DNA from: Chondrus crispus
Taxonomy: Eukaryota > Rhodophyta > Florideophyceae > Gigartinales > Gigartinaceae
Direction: 5' to 3'
Assembly: GCF_000350225.1 (NCBI RefSeq)
Contig: NW_005179195.1
Span: forward strand, 47,548-111,547
Length of the DNA stretch: 64,000 nucleotides
A program made the position numbers and the translations under genes. Below the pieces are notes generated by a model. That model saw only the letters and a list, made by a program, of their open reading frames with translations, had not been told where the DNA came from and did no database searches. Position 1 is the first letter of the stretch, and every line of letters begins with the position of its first letter. Below are positions 26,279-36,758 of this stretch, piece by piece.

Positions 26279-26653
26279 CCATAGCAGGGCAGACGTCGCG
26301 CCTCTGTCGATACTTTCCACCCATTTTGATACATTAGCCACAAGTTGCCACGACCACCACGTATAATGCATCATTTGGCCACGCTCGAAAAGCAGCCCCG
26401 GCCTGTGTGGTTATTACTCTACGTATTGCTATTGCGGCCAGCACCAATGTGATGGTAAAAACCAAAAGAGATTGTTCTTTCCCTAAACTATACCCCCGAC
26501 GTGCTTCCGTCGTCCTTTTTAGCTTTTGTGCTCGTCCGTTCCGACTGTTCTACTCCTTTTGGTTCCAAAACAACAACGAATATGTCAATTATTTGACTAT
26601 TGCCACCGCATGCCACTCGTTTAGTAGGAACAAACAACGTAGACGATACGATA
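26279..26653. other. Convergent 3' region
   Basis: Lies between the convergent linker and membrane-protein genes. No gene seen. Confidence 0.5.
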
Positions 26654-27293
26654 TCACTGTGTTTTTTTGTCTTCCGGTTTCACGTCTTCTCTCCCTGCAT
26701 CACTTGAAGATGCTCCAGCCCCTGTCGTAGTCTTTGAAGACGTCGAAGCCCTAGATTCTTCGGCCGGCACTGCGCCCGTCCCATCTACGAAAACCAGATT
26801 CAAAGCAAGTCAAGGTTCGTCAATAGAAGCCACAGGGCTGACCCCGAAACTGAAGTCAGGAATGAGAATGTGTTCACAAAAACGTACCTTTCGCTCCGCC
26901 CAGATACACAAGAAACCAAAGGCCAATGCAAACAGCATGCAGTAGGGTGATCACCATGACAATGAGGTGGATCGGCTTGAGCTCCATTTCCGAGGTTGTG
27001 GCCTCGAGGGAGACATCCTTGGCTGCCTGCGCGATGCCATCGACCACTTGCTCGCTTTCCATATCTTTTACAAACACGCCGTTCCCACGGTGGATAAGGG
27101 ATCCCTTGCTGCTGACCTGATAAGGCAGCAGTTCTGTTGGCAGGGATAGAAGGATTGCGCCAAAGCGGCAGCACAGTATCAGAAAGTCAGGACTCATTTG
27201 TACAGTAAATCCGGATGCTACCAAGCGTACAAACAGGGAACAAAAAAAAAAAAAAAAAAACAATAATTCAGATATGCTCACATTGGTATCCAT
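26654..27293 (-). CDS. Small single-pass membrane protein, three exons
   Basis: The model joins 27293-27282, 27116-26888 and 26784-26654, giving 123 residues. Intron 2 (103 bases) is clear: donor G|GTACGT, acceptor TTTTCGTAG, and it restores an open Ser/Thr/Glu-rich tail ending PEDKKTQ. Intron 1 (165 bases, GTGAGC to TTATCAG) is less certain. It keeps frame and gives MDTNVSSKGSLIHRGNGVFV, but the first exon is only 12 bases and other acceptors are possible. The protein has a short soluble N-terminus, one strong hydrophobic segment (LIVMVITLLHAVCIGLWFLV) and an acidic/Ser-rich tail of about 45 residues. No family is recognised. It diverges from the gene at 27382, with 88 bases between the two starts. 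Confidence 0.6.
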
Positions 27294-27381
27294 GTTAAAC
27301 ACAGGTCTGCGAATGATCGCGGCACATTGTGCAACTTCTGCTGTTTAGTGGCAATGCGTTTCATCCTGCAAGAAAACTACA

Positions 27382-28446
27382 ATGCGCTTAGAGCGCGCCC
27401 GCCTTCAATTCTTCATCGTCCTCACTCTGTCTGCCCTCACTGTCTATCTTCAATGGCTAGTATTTCAGCGTTTCTTGGTGCGAAATTGCACTGCTACACG
27501 ACAAGCACATGCACTTCTGCTTCATGTAATCCAAAACCTCGGCATATCTGCCTCGTCGTCCGTTGACACAATTCCGCTATCCCCGAGGCATGCCGTCGTT
27601 CGTCGCCTCTCATCCTCCCTCCTATCACACACCAATTGCCTCCCTACGCTCTCCCGCCGTGGGCGTAGATCCCTGGAGTTTTCACTTCACGCAAATACCC
27701 ACACGGATGGAGTCTTGCTGTATATCTTCTCGATTATTGGAGCGCGTAACCGAATTGCGGTGGAACTTCATTCTAATGATGATGCGAAAATTTGCACAAT
27801 GTTTGCCGTTCATCAAGGCTGGCGTGTCGTAACCTTGGTTGAAAGCTGGGCGGGATACGATGCAGCTCAGAGGTGGTATGAGCAGAAGGCTACCCATGCG
27901 CTCAGTCGATGGTCAGAAGCTGGAGTACAAGTACTAGACGCAGGACGCGTGGTAAGTACCGGGCTACCCGCGACAACTCGCACAGTCGGTATTGGTGGCG
28001 TCGTGGACTTGGTGGTACTGTTTGCACATGGCGGGGACGACATTGCAATCATGTCGAGTTTGAATGCCAGCTTGAAGCCCAGGGTGCTTGTGGTCAGATA
28101 TGAAGATTACTGGGGCTCTCACGTCAAAGCAGTCAGGACCTCTTTGCGCAGGGGTACGCTCAGTGAACGCTTGGAAGGTGCACAAGGTATCGGGCATGAC
28201 TACTCGGGTGCGAGCGTGACATCCTTGACTGAGGTGGCAGCACGCGTGGGCTATCGTCTAGTCTGGTGTCTTGCAAATGAACCTATCGCAATTCTTGTAG
28301 ACTGCAAAGCTGGTGCTGGGGACGGGTTGGAGACAGTGGATCCCGCCAGTTGCATCAAAATGAGAAACACCGGTACTAAGTGGAGGAGAGACATGGAAGC
28401 CATGTGGGACGAAGCGCAAGAGTATGATTGGGACGAATATTCATGA
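27382..28446 (+). CDS. Type II membrane protein, FkbM/methyltransferase-like fold
   Basis: 354 residues. Residues 9-31 (FFIVLTLSALTVYLQWLVFQ) form a signal anchor, so the body should lie in the Golgi lumen or outside. The lumenal part resembles a plant/algal family with a Rossmann methyltransferase fold: DGVLLYIFSIIGARNRIAVE (binding-loop region), then HQGWRVVTLVE, VDLVVLFAHGGDD and RVLVVRYEDYWG. In relatives I recall, these positions read 'DGVLLYIFS.IG...VE..AG' and 'DLLSxDxDGxDYW...RVVVVEY'. Here the SAM-binding glycines and some acids differ, so activity is doubtful. The C-terminus is acidic (EAQEYDWDEYS). A role in cell-wall polysaccharide or glycoprotein modification is plausible but inferred. 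Confidence 0.6.
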   Translation: MRLERARLQFFIVLTLSALTVYLQWLVFQRFLVRNCTATRQAHALLLHVIQNLGISASSSVDTIPLSPRHAVVRRLSSSLLSHTNCLPTLSRRGRRSLEFSLHANTHTDGVLLYIFSIIGARNRIAVELHSNDDAKICTMFAVHQGWRVVTLVESWAGYDAAQRWYEQKATHALSRWSEAGVQVLDAGRVVSTGLPATTRTVGIGGVVDLVVLFAHGGDDIAIMSSLNASLKPRVLVVRYEDYWGSHVKAVRTSLRRGTLSERLEGAQGIGHDYSGASVTSLTEVAARVGYRLVWCLANEPIAILVDCKAGAGDGLETVDPASCIKMRNTGTKWRRDMEAMWDEAQEYDWDEYS

Positions 28447-28493
28447 GGAGATTTTGGTGCATTCACGTGCGAGTGAGATAAGACAAAACACAT

Positions 28494-29129
28494 CTAATAC
28501 CTTCCTGACTTGTCCATAGCGAGCGCTTTGATATAGAGGTTGAACGGAATGTCACTATCGGGGTGCTTTTCTTCCTCAAAGTTACATTTCTTTTCCTCTG
28601 CCTTGCCCTGAAGTGTGTCATACAAAAAACGATCGTCAAAGCCGACTGCAGCTGCGTCATCTGGAGAGCCTGAATAGACGCAGCGAGGGATCTTAGCCCA
28701 GTGGATTGCAGAGAAGCACATCGGACATGGGTCACATGACGAATAGAGGACACAGTCGTGAAGGGAGAATCGGCCTAGCTTCGCGCATGCCTTGCGGATG
28801 GCCACTACCTCGGCGTGTGCCGTTGGGTCATTGGTTTGCAAGACTTGGTTGTGCCCCCTCGATATGATTTCCCCGTTTCGTGCTACGACAGCTCCGAACG
28901 GGCCACCCTCGCCCATTGTGACACCTAAACATGCACCGCAGGAGTGTTTCAAAAATTGGTAAGATCAACTCCTGAAGTAGCCGTCCATTGAAGCACCCCA
29001 TAAGGTCAGAAGTGACGTCCGGCTGATGCGCAGCGTCTTCATGTCAAAACAGAGCGCAACAGTGAACATACCACGGCACGCCTCGTCAATTGCCACCTTC
29101 ATGAGGTCTTCAGCACAAGAATCGCTCAT
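28494..29129 (-). CDS. Guanine deaminase, bacterial GuaD type, two exons
   Basis: The model joins 29129-29072 and 28924-28494 (162 residues) across a 147-base intron with donor G|GTATGT and acceptor TGTTTAG. The splice restores the family N-terminus MKVAIDEACRG then VTMGEGGPFGAVVARNG. The enzyme belongs to the cytidine/deoxycytidylate deaminase fold and turns guanine into xanthine. The zinc site is complete: HAEVVAIRKA (His and catalytic Glu) and SSCDPCPMCFSAIHWA (two Cys). The C-terminal IKALAMDKSGRY matches the position of the family's conserved tail. Without the splice, neither part has a proper start, so the intron is well supported. Specificity could be another purine or cytosine base. 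Confidence 0.85.
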
Positions 29130-29303
29130 GTTGACTGCAACAAATGTCCTTGTTAATATCGCAATAACGGGCGGTGCGATGATATCACCCTTGCCGAAGC
29201 AAGCTGTTGACGGTAACGTGGAGCCAAACCCAGTGCAGCGCTGCTTGTGAGATTTCAGGGAATTTCGAGAAAGGGAAGAGTTAATTAAAGTGACAATGGA
29301 CAG

Positions 29304-29426
29304 TGTGATGCCCCACAAAGGCCACACCAATTAGTGTGGCCCTAGCTGTCCAGATTGAATAAAAGCTCGCCGTCCCCCCGGCCGGCGGTGCCGGGCCGGA
29401 GGGAGGCACGAGACTCTTTCGTCACA
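29304..29426 (+). repeat. Short 5' LTR of the copia element
   Basis: 123 bases with inverted ends TGTGA...TCACA. It contains a perfect-arm hairpin (GGCCACAC, six bases, GTGTGGCC at 29320-29341) and an AATAAAA signal near 29360. The end is fixed by the primer-binding site that follows directly. No 3' partner is in the window, so the boundary rests on these signals. Confidence 0.55.
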
Positions 29427-29438
29427 GGTCATGGGCCC
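29427..29438 (+). other. Primer-binding site for a half tRNA-iMet
   Basis: GGTCATGGGCCC lies directly after the LTR. It matches, with one difference, the internal primer site GGTTATGGGCCC of Drosophila copia, which pairs with the anticodon arm of cleaved initiator tRNA-Met rather than with a tRNA 3' end. The comparison is from memory of the copia site. Confidence 0.55.
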
Positions 29439-29644
29439 CCGTTAACCAAACCACTGCGACCTCCAGTCCAACAACCATTCCAACCACAACGAAACCAACA
29501 GCAAGAACAATCAGAGCGCAACGACGCGCCTATTACCAAGAACTCACCGAACACACAGCCCATCTCGCACATCAAGCGCAACTCACAGCAAAAGACAACC
29601 ACACACCAACCGACACAACGCAACCACACCCACCCTACAACACA

Positions 29645-30466
29645 ATGAACACCAACGATCAACTCCCGAACCTCAACCCTACCAACTATCCGTACTGGTA
29701 TGACGCCCTTCTCGTCCACGCCCGCACCAACAACGCCGCATACCTACTCGAAGCCAACGTTCCACCCACCACCGACCCTGCGATCACAGCTGTACGCAAC
29801 AAACATGCCGATCAAATCCGCCGCATGATCATCTCCACCCTACCAGCCGCCATCGTTGCCCGTCTACCCCCCACGATCCTCCGCGAATCTCTCTACACGA
29901 TATGCGAGCGCATCCGCGCGAACATCCACGACACTAACATTGAGAACCACGAAGTCCTCGATGTCGAGGCGCGATCTAACAAATTTCTCCCTGGTTCTGA
30001 TTTCTCAGCGTACGTAGAAACGCATCTAGACATTCGCCAAAAGATGATCAACGCAAGTTACCCCAACATCACCAAGGAAAGAACAACAGTCAACTACCTG
30101 CTTCAAGGTCTCAGTGCGCACCCCAACCTCGCAATGATCGCAGTACTGCTTGCCGGTAACCCCCCGGATACCATTCGACAATTTACCAACCATGTCCGTC
30201 AAGTCATGTTGATGCAACACAAGCAGCAGGAAGCCGCCCCACCGATAGCACCGTCACCGCCGCAAGCACCCCCAACCCGTCCAGCGACCCCCGCAACGTC
30301 AACCCTACCAGCCTCGCCCACCCTACAACCAACGACCGCAATACCAACCCCAGCTGCCCTTCCGCCGGGCACCCCGCCCGCAATAGCAACCGAGGAACCA
30401 CCAAAGACCCAAAGGATGGTCAGGCAAATGGTGCATCCATCATGGAAGCATCACGCACGACACTAA
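29645..30466 (+). CDS. Copia Gag
   Basis: 273 codons from an ATG at 29645 to a stop at 30466. The start (PNLNPTNYPYWYDALLVHAR) and FLPGSDFSAYVETHLDIRQK, then NYLLQGLS, follow the copia Gag pattern. The C-terminal 90 residues are Pro/Thr/Ala-rich. The natural continuation is in another frame from about 30414, which carries the zinc knuckle; the last 18 residues here are therefore out of frame. Gag forms the virus-like particle. Confidence 0.75.
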   Translation: MNTNDQLPNLNPTNYPYWYDALLVHARTNNAAYLLEANVPPTTDPAITAVRNKHADQIRRMIISTLPAAIVARLPPTILRESLYTICERIRANIHDTNIENHEVLDVEARSNKFLPGSDFSAYVETHLDIRQKMINASYPNITKERTTVNYLLQGLSAHPNLAMIAVLLAGNPPDTIRQFTNHVRQVMLMQHKQQEAAPPIAPSPPQAPPTRPATPATSTLPASPTLQPTTAIPTPAALPPGTPPAIATEEPPKTQRMVRQMVHPSWKHHARH

Positions 30467-31292
30467 CCAATGCTATTCCCTCCAATTCCAACGTCGCTCG
30501 CCGTACACAGCCAACCTCACCGAACACAGACACGACACACAGCAGGACGACATCAACCAAGACGCCAACTACCTCCACGACCTTCACACGCGCCTAGCGC
30601 AACTCGAGCAAGCGCTCACCCAGCAGCAACAAACCGACACGCAGCACCCAGGTAAGATCAATTTCATCCTAGACTCGGGAGCATACCCCACGCATGTCAA
30701 CAACACCCATTCCGACCTGCGCGCCACCAAAGGCAAACTAACATATACCGCCACGGGACAGAGTTGCCCCATAACACAACATGGTCAGATGACGATCAAG
30801 CGGACGCCTAAACCCATCACAACCGAAACTGTCTGCGTCCCCAAGCAGCACCACAACCTACTCTTCGTCAAGGACCTCACTAAACACGGGCATATCACCT
30901 TCACACCATCCAAAGCAACGCTCCACGACCCAACACCATTGCCCCCGGCGCTACTAACAGCCCGTTACCAACAAGGTCAATACCGCATCGCCACCTGCAA
31001 CAAGCCGCCCCCTGGCCACCATAGCCCCATAGGGAATGTGCTAGCAGCCCGAAGCACACCCCACAAAACAAGAGCCACACAACGCAATAAACCCCATTCA
31101 ACAACACCAACACAGCCACCATCCCAACCCCCCTCATCCCAACCACCCCCTCATCCCAACCACCCCCTCGTCCCAAACACCCAACAACAACCACACCCAC
31201 CCGATTCACACCACCAATGCACACCGACAACCACCTCCGCAACAGAGCCCCAACACCCCCAACAACCCCACCCAGCAACAAACACAAGCTGA
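30414..31292 (+). CDS. Copia zinc knuckle and aspartic protease segment
   Basis: Open frame without its own ATG at the left. It starts with a CCHC-like knuckle (WCIHHGSITHDTNQCYSL), a Gln-rich coil, then FILDSGAYPTHVNN, the protease active site (D-S-G-A), and later LLFVKDLTKHGHITF. The last 90 residues are Pro/Thr/Gln-rich linker and end at a stop at 31292, in overlap with the integrase frame that starts near 31217. Frames before and after differ, so two frameshifts have hit this copy. Confidence 0.7.
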   Translation, partial: GWSGKWCIHHGSITHDTNQCYSLQFQRRSPYTANLTEHRHDTQQDDINQDANYLHDLHTRLAQLEQALTQQQQTDTQHPGKINFILDSGAYPTHVNNTHSDLRATKGKLTYTATGQSCPITQHGQMTIKRTPKPITTETVCVPKQHHNLLFVKDLTKHGHITFTPSKATLHDPTPLPPALLTARYQQGQYRIATCNKPPPGHHSPIGNVLAARSTPHKTRATQRNKPHSTTPTQPPSQPPSSQPPPHPNHPLVPNTQQQPHPPDSHHQCTPTTTSATEPQHPQQPHPATNTS

Positions 31293-32262
31293 TGCACGAA
31301 TGGCACCTGCGCCTCGGTCACCTCCGTCCCCGCTCCATCGCCGTCATGGCCCGCCAGGGTCTGCTGCCCACACTACCGCGACAGCTCCACCACAACCCAC
31401 CGAAGATAACATGCACCGGCTGCGTCGACGGCAAGACAACCGCAGCGCCGCACAACCGCGCACAGCACAAAACGCAAATAGGCCACAGCATATCATCGGA
31501 GGTTTGCGGTCCTATCACACCGAACTCAATGCAGCGCAACAAGTACTTCATAACGCTCATTGACACGGCCACCCGCTACACATTCATCTCCTTCCTGGCA
31601 GCACGTTCCCAAGTCCCACACATCCTGACAACGTCAATTGAAGCACTCGCACGCTTCCTAACCAAGTACCCCACAATCATCACGACCGACAACGCGAAAG
31701 AATACACCGCAAAGTACGTTCAGCAGTTCCTCGCGAAGCGCGGCATACAATTCCGCCCGTCAACGCCTTACACACCACAGGAGAACGCGCTAGCCGAGCG
31801 CATAAACCGGACCATAATGAACTCGGCCAGAGCTGCTCTAGCACACAGCAAGCTGCCCCCGGCATACTGGGAAGACGCGGTTCGAGATGCCGTATTCAAA
31901 TACAACATAAGCTACCATCACGCAATACAGAACATCCCATACACACTCTGGCATGGCACTCCGCCTGACATCGACAAACTGCTCATATTCGGCCAGCTCG
32001 GCACAGTGCCTATCCTCAAAACACCCAAACAGAAACTGCAACCACGTGCCCAAACGGTCAGGTACATGTACGACATAGACCCCAAACATGTCAAAGTCTA
32101 CAATCTGGTTACGCGAACATACCAAACAGTCCGCACCATCAACTTTGCGCCCTACGACCGCAATACAGACCCCACATGCACCACTGCCGCAGCGTTCTCA
32201 ACCAAACCGAAGCGACACAAAATACCAAACACCATCACATCTACCACGACCCCTCCCCCCCC
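31217..32262 (+). CDS. Copia integrase
   Basis: A GAG-pre-integrase zinc region (WHLRLGHLRPRSI, with CTGCVDGK: an H-H-C-C arrangement) precedes the integrase core. The three catalytic acids are visible: D in LIDTATRYTF, D in ITTDNAKEYT and E in TPQENALAERINRTI. The C-terminal part (YNISYHHAIQNIPYTLWHGT) is typical. The frame runs on to 32317, but the residues after PPPPG are coded by the next transposon. No reverse transcriptase follows. Confidence 0.85.
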
Positions 32263-32439
32263 CGGGTTCTCCCTGGTTGTAAATAAAGTTTTTTATCATA
32301 CGCGATATGCACCGTGATTTTAATACAATTCTCAATAAACTCAATTACAGTAGGGGCAAAAGAAGCCATTGAATTTCTTGAAAAACTCAAAGTATTGCAA
32401 CCTATCACAGCACTCCGCCTGTCCAGTCCAAATATCCGT

Positions 32440-32640
32440 CAACAAGTAAACATTTACTTGCCAACAAGTAAACATTTACTTTCCACGGGGTAAAAATTGA
32501 CCCCCGATCAACAAGTAAACATTTACTTGCCACTGGGTAAACATTGACCAACCGTCTAATTTTCTAGTAAACATTTACTTGCCACTGGGTAAACATTGAC
32601 CACCCGTCTAATTTTCTAGTAAACATGTTCCCGCTACTGG
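32440..32640. repeat. TAAACATTTACT subterminal repeats
   Basis: Several units of 'AGTAAACATTTACTTGCCA' and 'GGTAAACATTGACCACCCG', some 65 bases apart. The second copy of the transposon has a different number of units at 58880-59000. Such arrays close to an end are usual transposase-binding regions. Confidence 0.7.
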
Positions 32641-33044
32641 GCAAATCAATAGAGAATACCATTTCCACTGCTGCATGCGCATGGACACTCTATATTACCT
32701 ATGTACCGCACTTGATCTTCTGGATGATATAAACTGGACTGTTTTCGGTAGTGAAAAATCGATACAATCTTGGTAAATCATACAAATAGATGAAGTTTTA
32801 ACAATTCTCATGAGTTCGATCTGTAAAGTCCAGTTCTCTACCATTGGTGAAGCTGTCACGGATTACGCTGCGCTAATGAGATTAAATTACTTAGTAATAA
32901 AGCGCAAATGAGAAGGCAACATCCTGCAAACTTTAATATACTTAATGCGACTTCAAGATAGTGAGTGTTTTTCTATGGCAAAGACGCTTGATCGTGGCTA
33001 CATACCTACTGTGCTCTCTTCATGTGTATTGAAACTCCAAAAGG

Positions 33045-33190
33045 GACCCAAAACTCATTATGAGTTTCGAACCCCCACAAAAAGGTATTCGAAACTCATT
33101 ATGAGTTTCGAATACCAAAAAAAGGGGTTCGAAACTCATAATGAGTTTCGAACCCCCAAGAAAAGGTATTCAATATTCAAAATGAGGTTG
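33045..33190. repeat. Palindromic hairpin units, left group
   Basis: Four units of a perfect or near-perfect palindrome 'TTCGAAACTCAT.ATGAGTTTCGA', separated by 12-17-base purine or C-rich linkers. Related groups lie at 36840-37430, 47020-47290 and 59365-59555. Confidence 0.8.
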
Positions 33191-33497
33191 ACACTACATA
33201 TTCCGTAAACAAGTTAACATTTGCCTGCTGCTCACTTAACATTAACCACCTCAGCAAAGGACAAATGCAAACATCGACCCTGAAAACAGGTGGCTTACTC
33301 AATTCATGAGTATAGGACCCATGAAACAGGGCGTTCCATACTCGAAGTGGTAGTTTAGTCAGTCTTTTAACAGGACTATACGCTTTTTCAAAGTCCGTAG
33401 GTCGCTGGGTGATCTTCAGAAGAAATATGGGACTCAATAGGATAGCACAGATAGCTTCAACACATAAGTCTCGATACCATTTTACTTTCGTGCCTAC

Positions 33498-36394
33498 TCA
33501 GAGATCTCTATCAGAAGCATCAACATCAATACAGTTTACGGCAGAATCATTCTTTTCCAAGCCTTGAGCATTCTTGATATCGTCGCCACTCGTTTTAATT
33601 TTCAAGAACAACGTCGAGATAACTTTGCGCAGGAGAAGATCCTGTGTTACTTCCTTCAGGCAACTCAGAATCTCAATTCGGGCATCAAATGCTGATAACG
33701 CATTTTCAACTTTCATTGTCAGATCGGTAAGCTTTTCCATCTGTACAGCTGAAGCTTCTTCGACAATTTCGTTCATTGCCTCAGCTACATTCTTCTGAAT
33801 CATTTTCATTTCCAACAAGTCTCCCTTCATTGTGTTCCGACTTTTATGCTTCGTGTCTGAACGAGATACGGAGGCTTTAATTTTTCTTTCGGAACTGCCT
33901 GGGATATTACCAAGAAACTTGGATCTCTTCTGTTTTTTCTGCGGAGATTTCGATCCAGATGGGGCAACCAAAGAGTCAAACCGCTGTCGCTTGCGAAGGA
34001 TGTTGTACGCGCCAACCCCGCTATCCAATCCAAGCGATTCCTCGACTGAAATGTTGTCGAGATCTTCGAGTCGTTTGGCGGCAATGGCTGGATTAATCTG
34101 CACGCCACAGATGTGATGTCCTCTCCTATTTTGGCTCTCAACGATGTTTGTGTCCTGAAATCCAGTGCGGAAATTTTGATCAGCCATATTTGAAAACGCT
34201 GTAATTGCCAACGTCTTGAAGGGGTATTTTAGTACCCAATCTGCCCAAGACCTGTCCAGCGATCTGACGTAGTCCAGAGCCTCGTTTGCCTCCATAACGC
34301 TTCTGCAGTTGCGCATTTTCATCATCGTTCTATAGAACACATCTCTGATATTCACCGGTAGTCGGGCCGCTCGTCGCCTTGCATCCCTGTCAAAATGAAC
34401 AGTACAACCAATCATGATGTTTTCCACATGCATACGTGCTGAACCTCCGATTGTCGATTGAAGGGCCAGGGCAATTCCTTCTATTTCGGCGGCATCGAAG
34501 TCAGTAGTTATTGACCTGATTTCGATGCACCGGATCCCGCATTGGTCTACATTGAACACGTATGGTACGCGTATTAAGCATAAACTTTGCGGCGCACTCA
34601 CAGCTCTTCTCCAGTATGTCTGCATGTGATCCAGGAACAGTTTCCATCCCATACAGTACGAATCACGCGTAAGTCGGTTCATCATGAATCTGGCGACGAC
34701 AATTCCCTTCGTTCCTGATAGGCCGGGATGAGCTTGTGCTACAACATTGTATAAATACCACGAAACTTTAGCCGACAATCGAAATGGCTTGAAACTTTCT
34801 TTTGTCGACATGACAACCTTCACCATAGAAACGTCATTTTCCAATGTCTTGAAGGTCGCATCTCCGGCAAAGCTAGATGACGTCGCTCCTTTTGCGATCA
34901 TTGAATTAGTTGCTAAAAGAACCACCGCTCCTCCTTTTTCCACAGTTCTGGCTTCTCTCACATATTCGTTTCTCTCATCCGCTGCCATTTCAAACAAAGT
35001 TCCAATGCTTTCTCTTTCTTTTGCGCCAGATTGCATTGCCGTGCAGATATCGTAAATTCTGTGGTCACTTACAGAAACCCCGGAACCTCTAGCTCCAAAG
35101 CTATGCAATAGTTTCTTCTGAACCTCCAATTTGATGTGGGCTGCGGGGGCTCCTCTCGACTTGCGAGCTTCTTCAACAATAAGAGTATCTTTCGCGAAAG
35201 AGGATACAGGCGGGGGTGGCGGGGGATGGTTGTGTATTCCTTGAAAGTAGGCAAAACAAATTGTGTTTTGTTCTCGAGGCAGTCCTCGCAATATATCACC
35301 TCTTTTGTAGACCGCGGTATGGCACGACACCTGACCGACCGGTTGCATGAGGATTAATTTTACAGGGCAAGCCCCAGTCTCGATAAGAGATGTTCCGTGA
35401 TCCGGACATTGAGCAGTTCTCTTTCCCTTGCTGAGGAAGAACATACAGTCCTCTTTGCTGCAGTCTGCGACTCTCCCGCTATGTAACATCTCTTGCAATT
35501 CAACCAGAGCCTCATCTGTCAACGCATGTAGAGATTGAGATGAGTGCTTCGGCGACGCCCAACCTTCGATGCTAGACCGTTTATCCCCATCTCCCTTTCG
35601 AAAACCAGAACAACCAAGGAAATATTCTCCAGTGGATCTGTTTTTCCTTAATTTAGGGACTCCTCGACATTTTTTCACTACCCCTGGAGCTCCTTGTGAT
35701 GCAGTTGGAGTCCTGATGTATTGACAATACCCACCCGCACTGTTGACTTTTTTTGTACCGACAAAAACAAAGTCCTTGCCAAACGCTTAGCGGTATGCTT
35801 CGCAGAAGCGCTACCATCCTTCCTCTCCCTCTGTTCGGAAAGAAGCTGCTCAAACGTTTCACTATTTCCATGGTTTCTCCCGCTAAATGAAGATGGTACC
35901 AGCGCACAATGCTTCACTCCGAGGCACTTGTATCTCCGCTTCTGCATGATTTCGCTGCTTTCCAGAAATGGAACGCGCCCATCCCAATTTCCGTTAGCCT
36001 TGAAGCGATAAACCAATTGATTTAAAACCTGACTGCTTGTCTGACCGCGGATTACATGCAGAACGCCATCTTCACTTGTTTCAAGCATGGAAATAACGAG
36101 AGAATTATGAGATTGCAGGCTCTCTGCCATCATTCTTGAACAAACATGGTACATGACAGACGCAGACTCTCTCATAATCCCAATAACAGAAGTCTTTGGG
36201 AGCCACTTGGTCTCCTTCACGTCCATGACCGAAGTAATTTGTGACTTATCATGACATGACGATGTCAGTATAGGAGTTCGAACATCAGAAGGGAAAGAGG
36301 AGACTCTCTGGTCTTCACTTTGGGACGTCTGTGGATGAGTTAGATCAATGACTTCCTCTAGCTCATCCACTGTTGCGTAATTGGTACTGCTCAT
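33498..36394 (-). CDS. DDE transposase (MULE-like), one frameshift
   Basis: The gene starts at ATG 36394 (MSSTNYATVDELEEV). The frame is open to 35678 and the body continues in another frame to 33498 (726 codons). The shift lies near 35690-35700, where a GGGG/TAG junction ends the first frame. The first part has a family motif (RRYKCLGVKHC). The body has a GCSGF zinc-binding stretch, FAYFQGIHNHPPPPP, then candidate catalytic residues: D in SFAGDATFKT, D in ITTDFDAAEIEG and E in DTNIVESQNRR. The C-terminal third is a basic, Ser/Lys-rich region and a coiled coil ending NCIDVDASDRDL. A second copy of the C-terminal part lies at 59863-61169. The MULE assignment rests on the DDE spacing and the HNH-P motif. 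Confidence 0.75.
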
Positions 36395-36758
36395 CCTGTT
36401 CGATCTGCAAAATGCGACTTTACAAATCAGTGAGACTATACTTTTCTGAAGATAGGGATTGACGTACAAATCTTCTCTGACTCTACACAGTTTTGGTAAA
36501 CAAAAAACCACACTAAAATGGTCTCAATGAAAAGGCTACACTCGACGAAGAACCACAAAAAAGTAACGTTACAAGCGAGTACAGGAATTGTATATTCTAC
36601 AGTCAAGAGTTAAGAGTAAGCAAGAGTTATAGCTCGGGCTCGAAAAGGTTAACGGCTTCAAAATGGTCTAGATCAAAGAAAGGCCCACTCTACCCCTCTG
36701 CGTGGGTGCGGGGTGCGTGGGGGTATGCCATACCGTTCTCGTTGGGGCATTCAACCCA

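Larger units (their letters stand above)
29304..32264 (+). mobile_element. Ty1/copia LTR retrotransposon, truncated before reverse transcriptase
   Basis: Order: short 5' LTR (29304-29426), primer site (29427-29438), gag, zinc knuckle, protease, GAG-pre-integrase, integrase. Integrase upstream of where the reverse transcriptase should be defines the copia order. The coding region breaks off at about 32262 in a C run, where the next transposon starts with GGGTTCTCCCTGG (the same sequence begins the second copy at 58709). RT, RNase H and the 3' LTR are absent. Two frame changes separate gag, protease and integrase. Confidence 0.85.
32265..36477 (-). mobile_element. DDE (MULE-like) DNA transposon, copy 1
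   Basis: The left end GGGTTCTCCCTGGTTGTAAA recurs at 58709, and the sequence from there to the transposase 3' end is nearly identical in both copies. The flanks differ (C run here, GGGGAAATC there), so the start is a true end. It contains TAAACATTTAC repeats (32440-32640), palindromic units (33045-33190) and the transposase gene. The right end is unclear because the gene start lies 84 bases from the long inverted repeat at 36478, which may belong to the same element. Confidence 0.75.

Noticed and set aside
26800-27174. 124-codon minus-strand frame as a gene
   Set aside because: It is out of phase with the spliced membrane-protein model, which has a proper hydrophobic segment and intron borders.
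30901-31287. Minus-strand Val/Gly-rich frame
   Set aside because: Shadow of the Pro/Thr/Gln linker of the copia polyprotein.
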